This document shows positions 1-8,727 of a stretch of DNA of 64,000 nucleotides, piece after piece; the stretch's first letter is position 1, and each line of letters starts with the position of its first letter. Source of the DNA: Nannocystis punicea (lineage in GTDB: Bacteria; Myxococcota_A; Polyangia; Nannocystales; Nannocystaceae); contig NZ_CP114040.1 of assembly GCF_026965555.1 (NCBI RefSeq), positions 7,440,001 to 7,504,000 on the forward strand, written 5' to 3'. The notes beneath the pieces were generated by a model, which worked only from the letters and a program-made list of their open reading frames with translations, had not been told where the DNA came from and searched no databases. Both the position numbers and the translations under genes were made by a program.

Positions 1-18
1 TCACGCTACCGTCGCGAC

Positions 19-1839
19 GTGCGCCTCGCCTTCGCGGTCCCTCTCGTGTTCGTCCTCGCCTGCGCCGACGGTTTCCCCGACACCGCCACCCTCGACATCG
101 GCACCAGCTTCGACACCAGCACCAGCACCAGCACCAGCACCAGCACCACCTGGTCGACCACCTTCGACACCACCATCTCCGTCGATTCGCTCACCGACGG
201 GACCACCACCTCGACCACCGGGACCACCACCGAAGACCCCACCACCGGCGCGCCCCCGTCTCCCGCCCGCCAGTACGACCTCGACGACGACGGCCAGCCC
301 GACACCGACCTGTCCCTCGGGACATGCACTCAATCCGCCGACCTCACCTGCCTGCGCGTCGGCAGCGACCTCGTCCCTGTCCTCGAGGTCAGCCTCGGCC
401 CCCTGCCCGACCAGTGCGACGGCAACCTGTTCGGCGCCCCGCGGATCACCCTGATCGGCGATCACGACGGCGACGGCCTCAGCGAGGTCGCCGCGCGTCA
501 CTGCCGGTTCGACGGCGTCCAGGGCCCGCCCGCGCTCGCCGTCGTCAGCCTCCCCGCCGCCGCCGTCAGCGCCCGCGCCGACGCCCCTGCGGTCCAGGAC
601 AACGCCTGGAGCGACGACCTCCGCGATCCGCAGGGCCTGCTTCACCCGTTCCTCGCCCCCTCCTACGGCGACGGCGAGAACCCGCTCGGCGACTGGGGTC
701 GGCTGTGCGTCTACCGGCCCGACCTCCCGCCGGGCGACGGCTGCGGACCTGGCTTTTCGGCCATCTCGACCTTGCTCGCCCCGGGCGAGTTCCGCGAGGT
801 CGGCGGCACCCTGCAGGACCTCGACGGCGACGGCTGGGAGGACATCAACCTGATCTACCACCGCCGCCAGCACACCGTCTCCGCCGCCACGCTCGCGCTC
901 GTGAACGACCTCGAGTACGACGTCGCCGCCGCCAGCGAGCCGCAGAGCCCGAAGTGGTTCCACTCCGGCCGCAACTACGGCACCCACGCCGCCGTCGTCG
1001 GCGGCGACGGCCAGCAGCGGCTCGTCGTCGTCGGCGGCGCCCCGGTCGGCAGCTTCGGCGACGACCTGTGCAACGTCAGCCGCTTCCTCGCAGTCCTCGA
1101 GTCGAGCCCCGGTCAGCCGGCCACGCGCAAGCTCGCCTGGTCGACCTACTTCTCGTTCTCCTCGAGCATCTTCAAGACCTACGACCCGGTCCACGCCGGC
1201 GACCCGATGGCCGACGTCGCCCGCCTCGCCGACGCCGTCGACGGCTGCATCCACCGCTACGCCGACAGCCGCACCGTCATGGACGGCCAGGAGGTCCTGC
1301 TCGTCAACTACTTCGCCATGGACGCGCCCGTCGACCTCTGCCTCGACGAGCAGTTCGCCCTCTATCAGCCGCCCACGTGGACCGACGAGAAGGCCGACGC
1401 CTGGTACGGCTGCTTCGCCAAGAACAAGCAGGCCTCCGGCAAGTGGGGCATGCAGGTCGTCGACGAGCGCACCGGCCAGGGCCTCACCGGCAGCCAGCAG
1501 ACCTACGTATGGGGCTGGAGCGACCAGCTGCGCCCCGGCGAGCTCGTCTACCTCGTCGAGTACCTCCCGCCCACCACCCTGTGGGACCTCAGCGACGTCG
1601 CCCCGAGCGCCCTGCAGGTCCAGGCCCTCGAGGGCGGCCTGTGGCAGAGCCGCGGCACCTTCCCGGTCGCCGGCCGGCCCAAGCTGCAGCAGCGCGTCCC
1701 CACCGGCGCGCAGGGCGTCGGCTCGTACACCAGCTTCGCCGAGCTCACCCTGCACCCCGGCGACCCGCCCGGCGTCGAGCTCGAGGACGGCACGGTCATC
1801 GCCCACGACCCGGTCCGCGACGCGTGGATCGTCCGCTGA
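19..1839 (+). CDS. Secreted lipoprotein with Ser/Thr-rich linker
   Basis: Predicted 606-residue outer-membrane or surface lipoprotein of unknown function. The GTG start is followed by a short hydrophobic segment and a lipobox (V-L-A-C, Cys about residue 15). Residues 20-80 are a Ser/Thr/Asp-rich linker with an (ACCAGC)n tract. The remainder is globular and contains Asp-Gly-Asp stretches such as DDDGQPD near residue 91 and DHDGDG near residue 152, resembling the calcium-binding loops of FG-GAP/VCBS proteins. A copy of the window's dispersed palindrome lies in frame at codons 98-102 (Leu-Ser-Leu-Gly-Thr). A perfect hairpin follows the stop codon. I recognise no enzymatic motif. The gene begins 18 bases into the window, so its promoter is not visible. 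Confidence 0.8.
   Translation: MRLAFAVPLVFVLACADGFPDTATLDIGTSFDTSTSTSTSTSTTWSTTFDTTISVDSLTDGTTTSTTGTTTEDPTTGAPPSPARQYDLDDDGQPDTDLSLGTCTQSADLTCLRVGSDLVPVLEVSLGPLPDQCDGNLFGAPRITLIGDHDGDGLSEVAARHCRFDGVQGPPALAVVSLPAAAVSARADAPAVQDNAWSDDLRDPQGLLHPFLAPSYGDGENPLGDWGRLCVYRPDLPPGDGCGPGFSAISTLLAPGEFREVGGTLQDLDGDGWEDINLIYHRRQHTVSAATLALVNDLEYDVAAASEPQSPKWFHSGRNYGTHAAVVGGDGQQRLVVVGGAPVGSFGDDLCNVSRFLAVLESSPGQPATRKLAWSTYFSFSSSIFKTYDPVHAGDPMADVARLADAVDGCIHRYADSRTVMDGQEVLLVNYFAMDAPVDLCLDEQFALYQPPTWTDEKADAWYGCFAKNKQASGKWGMQVVDERTGQGLTGSQQTYVWGWSDQLRPGELVYLVEYLPPTTLWDLSDVAPSALQVQALEGGLWQSRGTFPVAGRPKLQQRVPTGAQGVGSYTSFAELTLHPGDPPGVELEDGTVIAHDPVRDAWIVR
115..144 (+). repeat. (ACCAGC)5 microsatellite in lipoprotein linker
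   Basis: Five uninterrupted ACCAGC hexamers encode Thr-Ser dipeptides in the linker that follows the lipid anchor. Because the unit is six bases, gain or loss of copies keeps the reading frame and only changes linker length. Confidence 0.9.
311..324 (+). repeat. Dispersed palindrome inside coding sequence
   Basis: TGTCCC and GGGACA arms separated by TC form a perfect six-base-pair inverted repeat. It is read as part of CTG TCC CTC GGG ACA (Leu-Ser-Leu-Gly-Thr) of the first lipoprotein gene. The same frame is used by four other in-gene copies. Confidence 0.75.
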
Positions 1840-1846
1840 CCTTTTG

Positions 1847-1868
1847 GGCATGTTCTTCTGAACATGCC
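1847..1868 (+). repeat. Perfect hairpin of the dispersed palindrome family, after a stop codon
   Basis: GGCATGTTC and GAACATGCC are perfectly complementary nine-base arms around a TTCT loop, 7 bases after the stop of the preceding gene. Compared with the common form (CATGTCC/GGACATG) both arms have changed together, so pairing is kept. A terminator or REP-like role is plausible; there is no downstream T-run. Confidence 0.8.
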
Positions 1869-1977
1869 TGAAAACCATGCCCATCGTTCACCGCCGGTGT
1901 CCACGATCGAGCGCATCTCCGGCCGCCCCCAAACTCGCCACCTGTCCCTTCGACCAGCCAATTTCGGAGCTCACGCA

Positions 1978-2910
1978 GTGCCCGCGCGAACCACCCTCGT
2001 CCTCGTGCTCCTCGTCGCCTGCGGCCCCAAGACGCCGCCGGAGACCGACACCGACAGCGCCACCACCACGTCCACGACCACCTCGACCACGAGCGGCGCT
2101 CCGCTCCCCACCTCCACGACCACGTCCGGCACGACGACGACCGCCTCGGAAGTGACCACCGACGGCGTCGCCTTCATCCGGCCGAACGATGGCGGCGTCG
2201 CCTGCGGCGCCGTGTTTGAGGGCGACGGCGCCGTGCGCTGCAAGCCGTGCGACCTGTGGTTAGAATTCGACTGTATTCCCGGCTACAAGTGCGTCCCGGA
2301 GGACGACAGCGGCCAGGGCGACTGGAACGATACGACCTGCGTCCCGCTCGCCCCCGACCCCGCCGCGATCGGCGAACCGTGCACCGTCGAGGATAAGGGG
2401 AGCCACCGCGCCGACACCTGCGAGCTGGGCGCGATCTGCCTCGGCGTCGATCCCGAGACCCTCACCGGCACCTGCGTCCCGCTGTGCCAGGGCTCGCAGG
2501 ACGCGCCGGAGTGCCCGGCCGGCACCGCCTGCGTCATCAGCCACGAGGGCGCCCTGATCCCCTGCCTCCCGACCTGCGACCCGCTGGGTTCGACATGTCC
2601 CGAGGGCCAGGCGTGCCAGATCAACTTCAGCGACCCCGACAACTTCGTCTGCCTCGAGAACGACCCGGCCGCCCTCGCGCCGCTGTTCGCCCCGTGCGAC
2701 GCCGTCCTCGACTGCGCCCCCGGCCTCGCCTGCATGGACGCCGCGCTCGCCGAGGAGTGCGACCCGCAGCAGTCGGCCCGCTGCTGCCTGGCCCACTGCG
2801 ACCTCGGCATGCCGAGCTGCCCCGGGGTCATGCAGGAGTGCCTGCCGTTCTGGGCCATCGACCCCCCGCCGCCGGAGTGGGCCCACCTCGGCGTGTGCCA
2901 GCTGCCCTGA
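1978..2910 (+). CDS. Cysteine-rich lipoprotein, paralogue 1
   Basis: Predicted 310-residue secreted lipoprotein of unknown function. I choose the GTG at 1978 because it gives a short signal peptide ending in a lipobox (L-V-A-C) and is preceded by GGAG about eight bases upstream; an upstream ATG at 1864 lies inside a hairpin and would add a non-signal leader. A Thr/Ser linker (about residues 22-60) is followed by a Cys-rich domain with many Cys pairs, including the paired C-C of ARCCLAHCD near the C terminus. It is a clear paralogue of the next gene: both share GDG-V-RC, P-GEPCTVE, D-C-L-S-CD-L and CDPQQ segments. The adjacent position points to tandem gene duplication. Confidence 0.8.
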   Translation: MPARTTLVLVLLVACGPKTPPETDTDSATTTSTTTSTTSGAPLPTSTTTSGTTTTASEVTTDGVAFIRPNDGGVACGAVFEGDGAVRCKPCDLWLEFDCIPGYKCVPEDDSGQGDWNDTTCVPLAPDPAAIGEPCTVEDKGSHRADTCELGAICLGVDPETLTGTCVPLCQGSQDAPECPAGTACVISHEGALIPCLPTCDPLGSTCPEGQACQINFSDPDNFVCLENDPAALAPLFAPCDAVLDCAPGLACMDAALAEECDPQQSARCCLAHCDLGMPSCPGVMQECLPFWAIDPPPPEWAHLGVCQLP

Positions 2911-2940
2911 CGCAGCACCGCAACGACGTGCTCCGAAGAA

Positions 2941-2958
2941 CATGCCCTCGAGGGCATG
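2941..2958 (+). repeat. Perfect 18-base palindrome after lipoprotein gene
   Basis: CATGCCC, TCGA and GGGCATG form a fully self-complementary 18-mer 30 bases after the stop codon. Relative to the CATGTCC/GGACATG form, the third arm pair is C:G rather than T:A on both sides. Confidence 0.8.
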
Positions 2959-3173
2959 CTCTTTCGGACAGGCTCTTTGGACCACCGACGCACGCTCCTC
3001 CAGTCGACATCCACCCATGCATCCGGAGACAGATCGCCGGACGCACTCCCGCCGAGAGCAGGCGCGAATCCACCCCGGACACAAACATCGTTTATTCGGC
3101 CTCCTCCTGCATCTCGAAGTCCCTGACATTCTAACATTTCAATAATAACAATGAATTCGCGCTCGCCGTTTGC

Positions 3174-3179
3174 TAACCT
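3174..3179 (+). promoter_or_regulatory. Likely -10 element (TAACCT), leaderless start
   Basis: TAACCT, preceded by TG (an extended -10 look), ends seven bases before the GTG at 3187. It lies in an unusually AT-rich stretch (about 3085-3180). The spacing matches many other genes in this window and would give a leaderless mRNA. Confidence 0.5.
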
Positions 3180-3186
3180 CGAACCC

Positions 3187-4194
3187 GTGACTTCCTCCAC
3201 GCCCGCCTCTTTCTTCCCCGCCGCCGCGGCGCACCTCGCCAGCCTCTCGTCGTCGCTCGCGTTCGCGTTGCTCCTCGCCTGCGGCCCGCAGCCGGCCACC
3301 ACCGACGGCACCACGGGCGAGAGCACCACCACGACCGGGTCGACGACCGGCGGCGCACCCGTCACCACCGGCGGTGAGCCCGGAACCACGACCTCGTCGA
3401 CGACCAGCCCGGCCTCCACCGACGACTCGACCACAGGCGCCGCCTCCACGACCGGCGCCGGCTTCATCCCTCTCTCCGACGGCGGCACCTGTTTGGTCGG
3501 CCACAGCGGCGACGGGCAGGTCCGCTGCATCGAGTGCGACCCCTGGTCGCAAAATTGCCCCGCCGACGGCAAGTGCAACGCGTACGCGCCCCATCCGGAC
3601 GGCACGTGGGACGCCCTCAAGTGCGTCCCGCTGTTCCCCGACCCCGACCATGCCGGCGAGCCGTGCACCGTCGAGGGCGCTCCGATGAGCGGCATCGACA
3701 GCTGCGACCTCGACTCGATGTGCTTCCACGTCGACCCCGACACCCTCGTCGGCACCTGCGTGCGCCGGTGCGCCGGCTCGCCGGAGGCGCCCGAGTGCCC
3801 CGCGGGCCGCGCCTGCCACGTCAGCCACGACGGCAACCTGGCCCTCTGCCTGCCGCAGTGCGATCCCTTGCTCGCGGACTGTCCCATGGGACAGGTCTGC
3901 ATCCCGACCTCGCACCAGGACTTCGCCTGCGCGCCCGACCTCTCGGGCGCCGGGGGCCAGGCGTTCAGCCCCTGCGCCGACGAGGCCGCCTGCGACCCCG
4001 GCCTCGCCTGCGTCGACGCGGGGCTCGCCGCCGAGTGCGACCCGCAGCAGACGGGCTTCTGCTGCCTGCCGTTCTGCGACCTCGACCAGCCCCCCGCGTG
4101 CCCCGGCGCCGGCCAGCAGTGCCTGCCGTTCGTCCACCCCGGCTGGAGTCAGCCCGTCCCCGGCGGCCCCGGCCTGTGCACCCTCGCGCCGTGA
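3187..4194 (+). CDS. Cysteine-rich lipoprotein, paralogue 2
   Basis: Predicted 335-residue lipoprotein of unknown function, paralogous to the preceding gene. Start GTG 3187 is favoured by a -10-like TAACCT seven bases upstream; ATG 3151 in the same frame would add 12 residues and would itself overlap the promoter. The signal peptide ends in L-L-A-C. A Thr/Ser/Gly linker of about 70 residues follows, then a Cys-rich domain with the same spacing as its neighbour (GDGQVRCIECDPW, GEPCTVEGA, CDPQQTGFCCLPFCD). Its 3' end faces the potassium transporter gene across a cluster of palindromes. Role unknown; a surface-exposed disulfide-rich module is the most that can be said. Confidence 0.8.
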   Translation: MTSSTPASFFPAAAAHLASLSSSLAFALLLACGPQPATTDGTTGESTTTTGSTTGGAPVTTGGEPGTTTSSTTSPASTDDSTTGAASTTGAGFIPLSDGGTCLVGHSGDGQVRCIECDPWSQNCPADGKCNAYAPHPDGTWDALKCVPLFPDPDHAGEPCTVEGAPMSGIDSCDLDSMCFHVDPDTLVGTCVRRCAGSPEAPECPAGRACHVSHDGNLALCLPQCDPLLADCPMGQVCIPTSHQDFACAPDLSGAGGQAFSPCADEAACDPGLACVDAGLAAECDPQQTGFCCLPFCDLDQPPACPGAGQQCLPFVHPGWSQPVPGGPGLCTLAP

Positions 4195-4218
4195 GGGCCG
4201 CCCGCGTGCGTCTTCGGC

Positions 4219-4278
4219 CATGCCCCTCGGAGCATGCTCCCGGGGACATGCCCCTCGGAGCATGCCCCCTCGGACAGC
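4219..4278 (+). repeat. Palindrome cluster at convergent gene ends
   Basis: Three overlapping units read CATGCCCCTCGGAGCATG, CATGCTCCCGGGGACATG and again CATGCCCCTCGGAGCATG, then CCCCCTCGGACAG. They fill almost the whole gap between two converging genes, so a bidirectional terminator or REP-like function is possible. Confidence 0.7.
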
Positions 4279-4280
4279 CG

Positions 4281-6338
4281 CTAGCCGACCATCAGCCGGC
4301 CCTCGGGGAACGTCACCCGCCCGGTCTTCTGGGCCCCGAGCGCCAGCGCCAGCGACGTCGGCCCGACGCGGCCGATGAACATCAGGACGATCAGGACCCA
4401 CTTGCCGATCGCGTGCAGGTCGTCGGTGATCCCGAGCGACAGGCCGACGGTCCCAACCGCGCTGACGACCTCGAACACCACGAACGCGAACGGCAGGTTG
4501 TGGGTGGCCAGCATGATCACCAGCGCGATCGCAGTGATGAGGCCGGCGACGGTGACGATGGTCGCCGCGCGGTACACGATCTCGTTGGGGATCGCGCGGC
4601 GCATCAGCACCGCGCGCGGCTGGTTGTAGAGCAGGGCTGGCAGCGCCGCCGCCAGCACCGCAAGGGTCGTCACCTTGATCCCGCCGCCGGTCCCGCCCGG
4701 CGCCGCGCCGATGAACATCCACACGATCATCACCGCGATCGTCGCCTGCTCGACGGCGGCGAAGTCGACCGTGTTGAACCCGCCGGAGCGCAGCGTGATC
4801 GACTGAAACGCCGCGTTCATCCACTTGTCGAACGTCGACATCCCCGCCAGCGTCGCGTCCCACTCGAGCAGCGCATACAGCAGCGTCCCGACCACGATCA
4901 GCGCCAGAGTCATCCACAGCACCACCCGCGTCTGCAGCGAGAAGCGGCGGTGGACCCCGCGCGCGCGCAGCCACAGCGCCGCCAGCACCGAGAAGCCGAC
5001 GCTGCCGACCACCACCAGCGCCATGATGACCCCCAGCACCACCGGGTCGCTCTGCTGCGAGATCAGCGAGTCCGGCCACAGCGCGAACCCGGCGTGGCAG
5101 AACGCCCCGACGGCGTGGAACACCCCGTGCCAGATCGCGTCGAGCGCCGGCATCCCGTGCTGCGAGAAGCGCAGCGCCAGGATCCCCGCGCCCAGGGCCT
5201 CGAGCGCCAGCGTCGCCACGACGATGAAGCTCGCCAGCTCGTAGGCCGCGCCCGGGCTCTGGATGTCGAGGATCTCCTCGAGCGCCTGCTCGCTGCGCAG
5301 CGCCAGCCGGCCGCCGAGGAGGATGGTCGCGAACGTCGACAGCACCATGATCCCGAGCCCGCCGAGCTGGATCAAGATCAGGATCACGCCCTGGCCGAAC
5401 GGCGAGAACGTGCTCGCGGTGTCGAGCACCGCCAGGCCGGTGATGCACGCCGCGCTGGTCGCGGTGAACAGCGCGTCGAGGAACGACAGCGGCTCGCCCT
5501 GGGCCGACGCCGGGAAGCTCAGCACCAGCGCGCCGGTCACCGCCATCGACCCGAACGTCGACAGCAGCAGCAGCGCCGGGCGGTGCAGGAAGCTCTGCAC
5601 GAGGTCGTCGAACAGCGGGCCGCGGGCCAGCACGAACGCGAACACCACGACCTGGTACAGCGACAGCGCCACCAGCACCGCGCCCAGCGGGTTCGTCCCC
5701 CACGGCACGCCCAGCAGCACCAGCGCCGGCCAGATCAGGTGGCGCGGCGTCTGCCGCACCACCGCCAGCATGAACGGCCCGGTGAGCCCCACCACCCCGA
5801 TCCCGAGCAGCAGGCACGTCACGTCGGCCACCCGCGACGCCGCGATCTCGAAGCCGACGATCGACAGGTTGGCGATCAGCGACACCGCCAGGATGTGGCG
5901 CGCCGCGGCCCCGTAGCGCTGGATCCACACCGAATCGGGCGTGACCTTCTGTTCTTGCCGGCGGCCCCGCTGCGCCCGCGTGTCGTCGACGAAGTACTCG
6001 TTGGCGACGTGGACGGCGCTCCACAGCATCACGGAGCCCGCGACCGGGAAGTCGTGGATCAGCGCCGGCAGGAACGCGCCGACGTTGAGCGACAGCAGGA
6101 CCAGCGAACCCAGAGTCGCCCAGCGCCGACCTTGCAGCGCTGCAAGGGAGAACAGCCCCGACAGCGCCACCAGCACCGAGGCGTAGATCGCCCCGAGCAA
6201 CGTCACCTGACTCGACGCACCGAAGTGGCCGTGAGGCGCATGGGTGACGATCATCCCCAGGACGCCGACGACGGCGAGGCCGACGAGTCGAGCGGCCTGA
6301 AGGCGGCGGGTCGGGCGCGGGACCGGCGGCGACGACAT
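4281..6338 (-). CDS. TrkH/KtrB-family potassium uptake protein
   Basis: Integral membrane K+ (or Na+-coupled K+) transporter subunit, 685 residues. About the last 430 residues carry the four selectivity-filter/pore motifs of the Trk/Ktr/HKT superfamily in order: TSAACITGL, AFCHAGFAL, LRSGGFNTVDF and SAVGTVGLS. The first about 250 residues add several hydrophobic helices not found in the compact 450-residue KtrB proteins. No TrkA/KtrA regulatory gene adjoins it here, although the divergent neighbour is another K+-linked transporter. A TATGGT hexamer lies 18 bases upstream of the ATG on the minus strand. Family assignment is firm; ion preference is inferred. Confidence 0.93.
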   Translation of the reverse strand: MSSPPVPRPTRRLQAARLVGLAVVGVLGMIVTHAPHGHFGASSQVTLLGAIYASVLVALSGLFSLAALQGRRWATLGSLVLLSLNVGAFLPALIHDFPVAGSVMLWSAVHVANEYFVDDTRAQRGRRQEQKVTPDSVWIQRYGAAARHILAVSLIANLSIVGFEIAASRVADVTCLLLGIGVVGLTGPFMLAVVRQTPRHLIWPALVLLGVPWGTNPLGAVLVALSLYQVVVFAFVLARGPLFDDLVQSFLHRPALLLLSTFGSMAVTGALVLSFPASAQGEPLSFLDALFTATSAACITGLAVLDTASTFSPFGQGVILILIQLGGLGIMVLSTFATILLGGRLALRSEQALEEILDIQSPGAAYELASFIVVATLALEALGAGILALRFSQHGMPALDAIWHGVFHAVGAFCHAGFALWPDSLISQQSDPVVLGVIMALVVVGSVGFSVLAALWLRARGVHRRFSLQTRVVLWMTLALIVVGTLLYALLEWDATLAGMSTFDKWMNAAFQSITLRSGGFNTVDFAAVEQATIAVMIVWMFIGAAPGGTGGGIKVTTLAVLAAALPALLYNQPRAVLMRRAIPNEIVYRAATIVTVAGLITAIALVIMLATHNLPFAFVVFEVVSAVGTVGLSLGITDDLHAIGKWVLIVLMFIGRVGPTSLALALGAQKTGRVTFPEGRLMVG

Positions 6339-6356
6339 GGGGGCGACCGGCCTGCG

Positions 6357-6362
6357 ACCATA
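6357..6362 (-). promoter_or_regulatory. -10-like TATGGT upstream of trkH-like gene
   Basis: TATGGT on the minus strand, 18 bases before the ATG at 6338, in the divergent promoter region shared with the CPA2 antiporter gene. Confidence 0.45.
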
Positions 6363-6436
6363 CCACGACCGCCCGCGCGTCCACCTCGGCGCCGCTCGCG
6401 TGCGCGGGACCCCCGCGAGCCCGCGCGGCCTTGGGT

Positions 6437-6442
6437 TATTCT
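6437..6442 (+). promoter_or_regulatory. -10-like TATTCT, leaderless start
   Basis: TATTCT ends nine bases before the ATG at 6452, in an otherwise GC-rich leader. It supports 6452 over the upstream in-frame TTG at 6431, which lies before the expected transcription start. Confidence 0.5.
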
Positions 6443-6451
6443 TGCGGTCGC

Positions 6452-8584
6452 ATGAGCGCAGCCGGCTTCGCCGACCACATCCGCGATCTGAGCATCGTCC
6501 TCAGCACCGCCGCCGTCACGAGCCTGATCTCGCAGCGCCTCAAACAGCCGCCGGTGCTCGGCTATCTGCTCGCCGGCATCCTGCTCGGCCCGCACGTCCC
6601 GGGGATCGTGCTCGGCGGCGAGGAGAGCACGGAGCTCACCCACAGCCTGTCCGAGCTCGGCGTCATCCTGCTGATGTTCACCATCGGCCTCGAGTTCAAC
6701 CTGCGCAAGATCGCCCGGATCGGCCCCGTCGCCGGCTTCACCGCGGTCGTCGAGGTCGGCCTCATGCTCAGCCTCGGCTTCGTCGCCTCGCGGCTGCTCG
6801 GCTTCACGCCCATCGAGTCGCTGTTCGTCGGCGCCTGCGTCGGCATCTCCTCGACCATGCTGGTCGCCAAGGCCTTCGAGGAGCAGAAGCTGAAGGGCGG
6901 CTTCGCCGAGGTCGTGTTCGGCGTCCTCGTGTTCGAGGACATCATCGCCATCCTCCTGCTCGCCGTGCTCACCGCGGTGTCCTCGGGCAGCGGCCTGACC
7001 ACCGGCGAGTTCGCGCTCGAGATCGGCAAGCTGCTCGGCTTCCTGCTCGCGCTGCTGGCGATCGGCCTGCTCGTCGTCCCGCGCTTCATCCGCGGCGTCG
7101 TCCGCCTCAGCCGCTCCGAGACCACCCTGATCGCCGGCATCGCCGTCTGCTTCACCATGGCCACTCTGGCCGCGGAGGCCGGCTACTCGGTCGCGCTCGG
7201 GGCCTTCCTCGCCGGCATGCTGGTGTCCGAGTCGGGCGAGGGCGGCAAGGTCGAGCACCTCGTGCAGCCGCTGCGCGACATCTTCGCCGCGATCTTCTTT
7301 ATCGCCGTCGGCCTCTCGATCAACCCGATGGACGTCGTCACCCACTGGCTGCCGGTGCTCGTGCTGACGGTGCTGGTCCTGGTCGGCAAGACCGTCGGCG
7401 TCGCCCTCGGCGCCTTCCTCACCGGCAACGGCGTCAAGCACTCGGTGCGCTCCGGCATGAGCCTGGCGCAGATCGGCGAGTTCTCGTTCATCATCGCCGG
7501 CCTCGGCATCGCCCGCGGCGCCACCGGCAGCTTCATCTACCCGGTCGCGGTCGCCGTCTCGCTGCTCACCTCCCTCACCACCCCGTGGATGGTCCGCAAC
7601 TCCGAGCGGATCGCCGAGTCCGTCGATCGCCGCCTGCCCGCGCGCCTGCAGACCTTCGTCACCTTCTACGAGGCCTGGATCGAGCAGCTCAAGACCGCCC
7701 GCGGCCCGATCTCCACCTGGCAGCGGATCCGCCGCACGATCATCCTGCTCGCCGTCGACGCCGTGCTGCTGAGCGCCAGCCTCGCCGGCGCGCGCCTGGT
7801 CCACCAGCGCGTGGTCGCGACCCTGCACGAGCGCTTCACTCTGCCGACCTGGCTGGTCGAGCCCGCGTACACCGGCGCCACCCTGCTGGTCGCCGCGATC
7901 TTCTTCGTCGGCGTCATCCGCCAGAGCGTCAACCTCGCCAACATCCTCGCCCGCATCGTCATGCCCGAGCGCCCGAGCGACGGCACGCCCAGGCCCGACC
8001 TCGGCGCCGCCCCGCGCAACCTCATCACCGTCGTCTTCCAGCTCGCCCTCGGCCTCGCCGTCGGCCTGCCGCTGGTCGCCATCACCCAGCCGTTCGTCCC
8101 CCCGGGCTCCACCTTCGCGGTGTTCGCCCTCATCATCCTCGCCCTCGCGGTCAACGCCTGGCGCAGCATCAAGAACCTCCAGGGCCACGTGCGCGCCGGC
8201 GCCGAGCTGGTGGTCGAGATGCTCGGGCGACAGAGCCGCAAGGCCGCCGAGTCGCACCACGGCACCCCCACGGTCGAGCCGGAGCCCACGGTCGAGGAGA
8301 TTCTGCCCGGCCTGCCCGGCATGACCGCCGTCCAGATCGTCGAGGGTTGCGCCGGCCTCGGTCGCAGCCTGTCCCAGCTCAACCTGCGCCTGCGCACCGG
8401 CGTCGCCATCCTCACCATCCACCGCCCCGACGGCACCGAGGTCCCGCAGCCGATCACCCGCCACAAGCTCGCGCTCGGCGAGGTCGTCACCCTCGCCGGC
8501 TCGCGCGAGGCGGTCGACCAGGCCACCGAGATCCTGCAAAAGGGCCCGGCGGTCGACCCGAAGTTCCTCAGCTACGCCAGCTGA
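6452..8584 (+). CDS. CPA2-family monovalent cation/proton antiporter with C-terminal RCK_C domain
   Basis: Membrane antiporter of the KefB/CPA2 type, 710 residues, probably exchanging K+ or Na+ for protons. The N-terminal about 400 residues show the Na_H_Exchanger fold: PPVLGYLLAGILLGP, ELGVILLMFTIGLEF, VFEDIIAILLL (the conserved Glu-Asp), SVALGAFLAGMLVSES and SLAQIGEFSFIIAGLG. A middle region has further membrane helices, unusual for KefB. The last about 80 residues resemble a TrkA-C (RCK_C) ligand-binding domain (GMTAVQIVEGC... LGEVVTLAGSREAVDQ). There is no RCK_N nucleotide-binding domain, unlike the second CPA2 protein at 22.5 kb. Divergent from the TrkH-like gene, so both may act in potassium homeostasis. 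Confidence 0.92.
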   Translation: MSAAGFADHIRDLSIVLSTAAVTSLISQRLKQPPVLGYLLAGILLGPHVPGIVLGGEESTELTHSLSELGVILLMFTIGLEFNLRKIARIGPVAGFTAVVEVGLMLSLGFVASRLLGFTPIESLFVGACVGISSTMLVAKAFEEQKLKGGFAEVVFGVLVFEDIIAILLLAVLTAVSSGSGLTTGEFALEIGKLLGFLLALLAIGLLVVPRFIRGVVRLSRSETTLIAGIAVCFTMATLAAEAGYSVALGAFLAGMLVSESGEGGKVEHLVQPLRDIFAAIFFIAVGLSINPMDVVTHWLPVLVLTVLVLVGKTVGVALGAFLTGNGVKHSVRSGMSLAQIGEFSFIIAGLGIARGATGSFIYPVAVAVSLLTSLTTPWMVRNSERIAESVDRRLPARLQTFVTFYEAWIEQLKTARGPISTWQRIRRTIILLAVDAVLLSASLAGARLVHQRVVATLHERFTLPTWLVEPAYTGATLLVAAIFFVGVIRQSVNLANILARIVMPERPSDGTPRPDLGAAPRNLITVVFQLALGLAVGLPLVAITQPFVPPGSTFAVFALIILALAVNAWRSIKNLQGHVRAGAELVVEMLGRQSRKAAESHHGTPTVEPEPTVEEILPGLPGMTAVQIVEGCAGLGRSLSQLNLRLRTGVAILTIHRPDGTEVPQPITRHKLALGEVVTLAGSREAVDQATEILQKGPAVDPKFLSYAS

Positions 8585-8698
8585 CGCGAGCCTGCGACGT
8601 CCTCACCGGCGACGCGAGCGCCGGCGCCCGCGTCGCCGTCACGATCGCGTCACGCCGACCTCTGCTTAAAAGTTCACGAATCAACGGCTCACCCTCGC

Positions 8699-8704
8699 TA
8701 TCCT
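8699..8704 (+). promoter_or_regulatory. -10-like TATCCT and downstream SD
   Basis: TATCCT lies 23 bases before the GTG at 8728, and GGGAG (8715-8719) lies eight bases before that GTG. Unlike most genes here, this one appears to have a short leader with a ribosome binding site. Confidence 0.45.
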
Positions 8705-8727
8705 CGCGTGATGCGGGAGTGTGCGGC

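Noticed and set aside
1..1884. 627-codon minus-strand open frame over the first lipoprotein gene
   Set aside because: Antisense shadow with Val/Ala/Gly/Glu-rich low-complexity sequence; the plus strand has a signal peptide, lipobox and linker.
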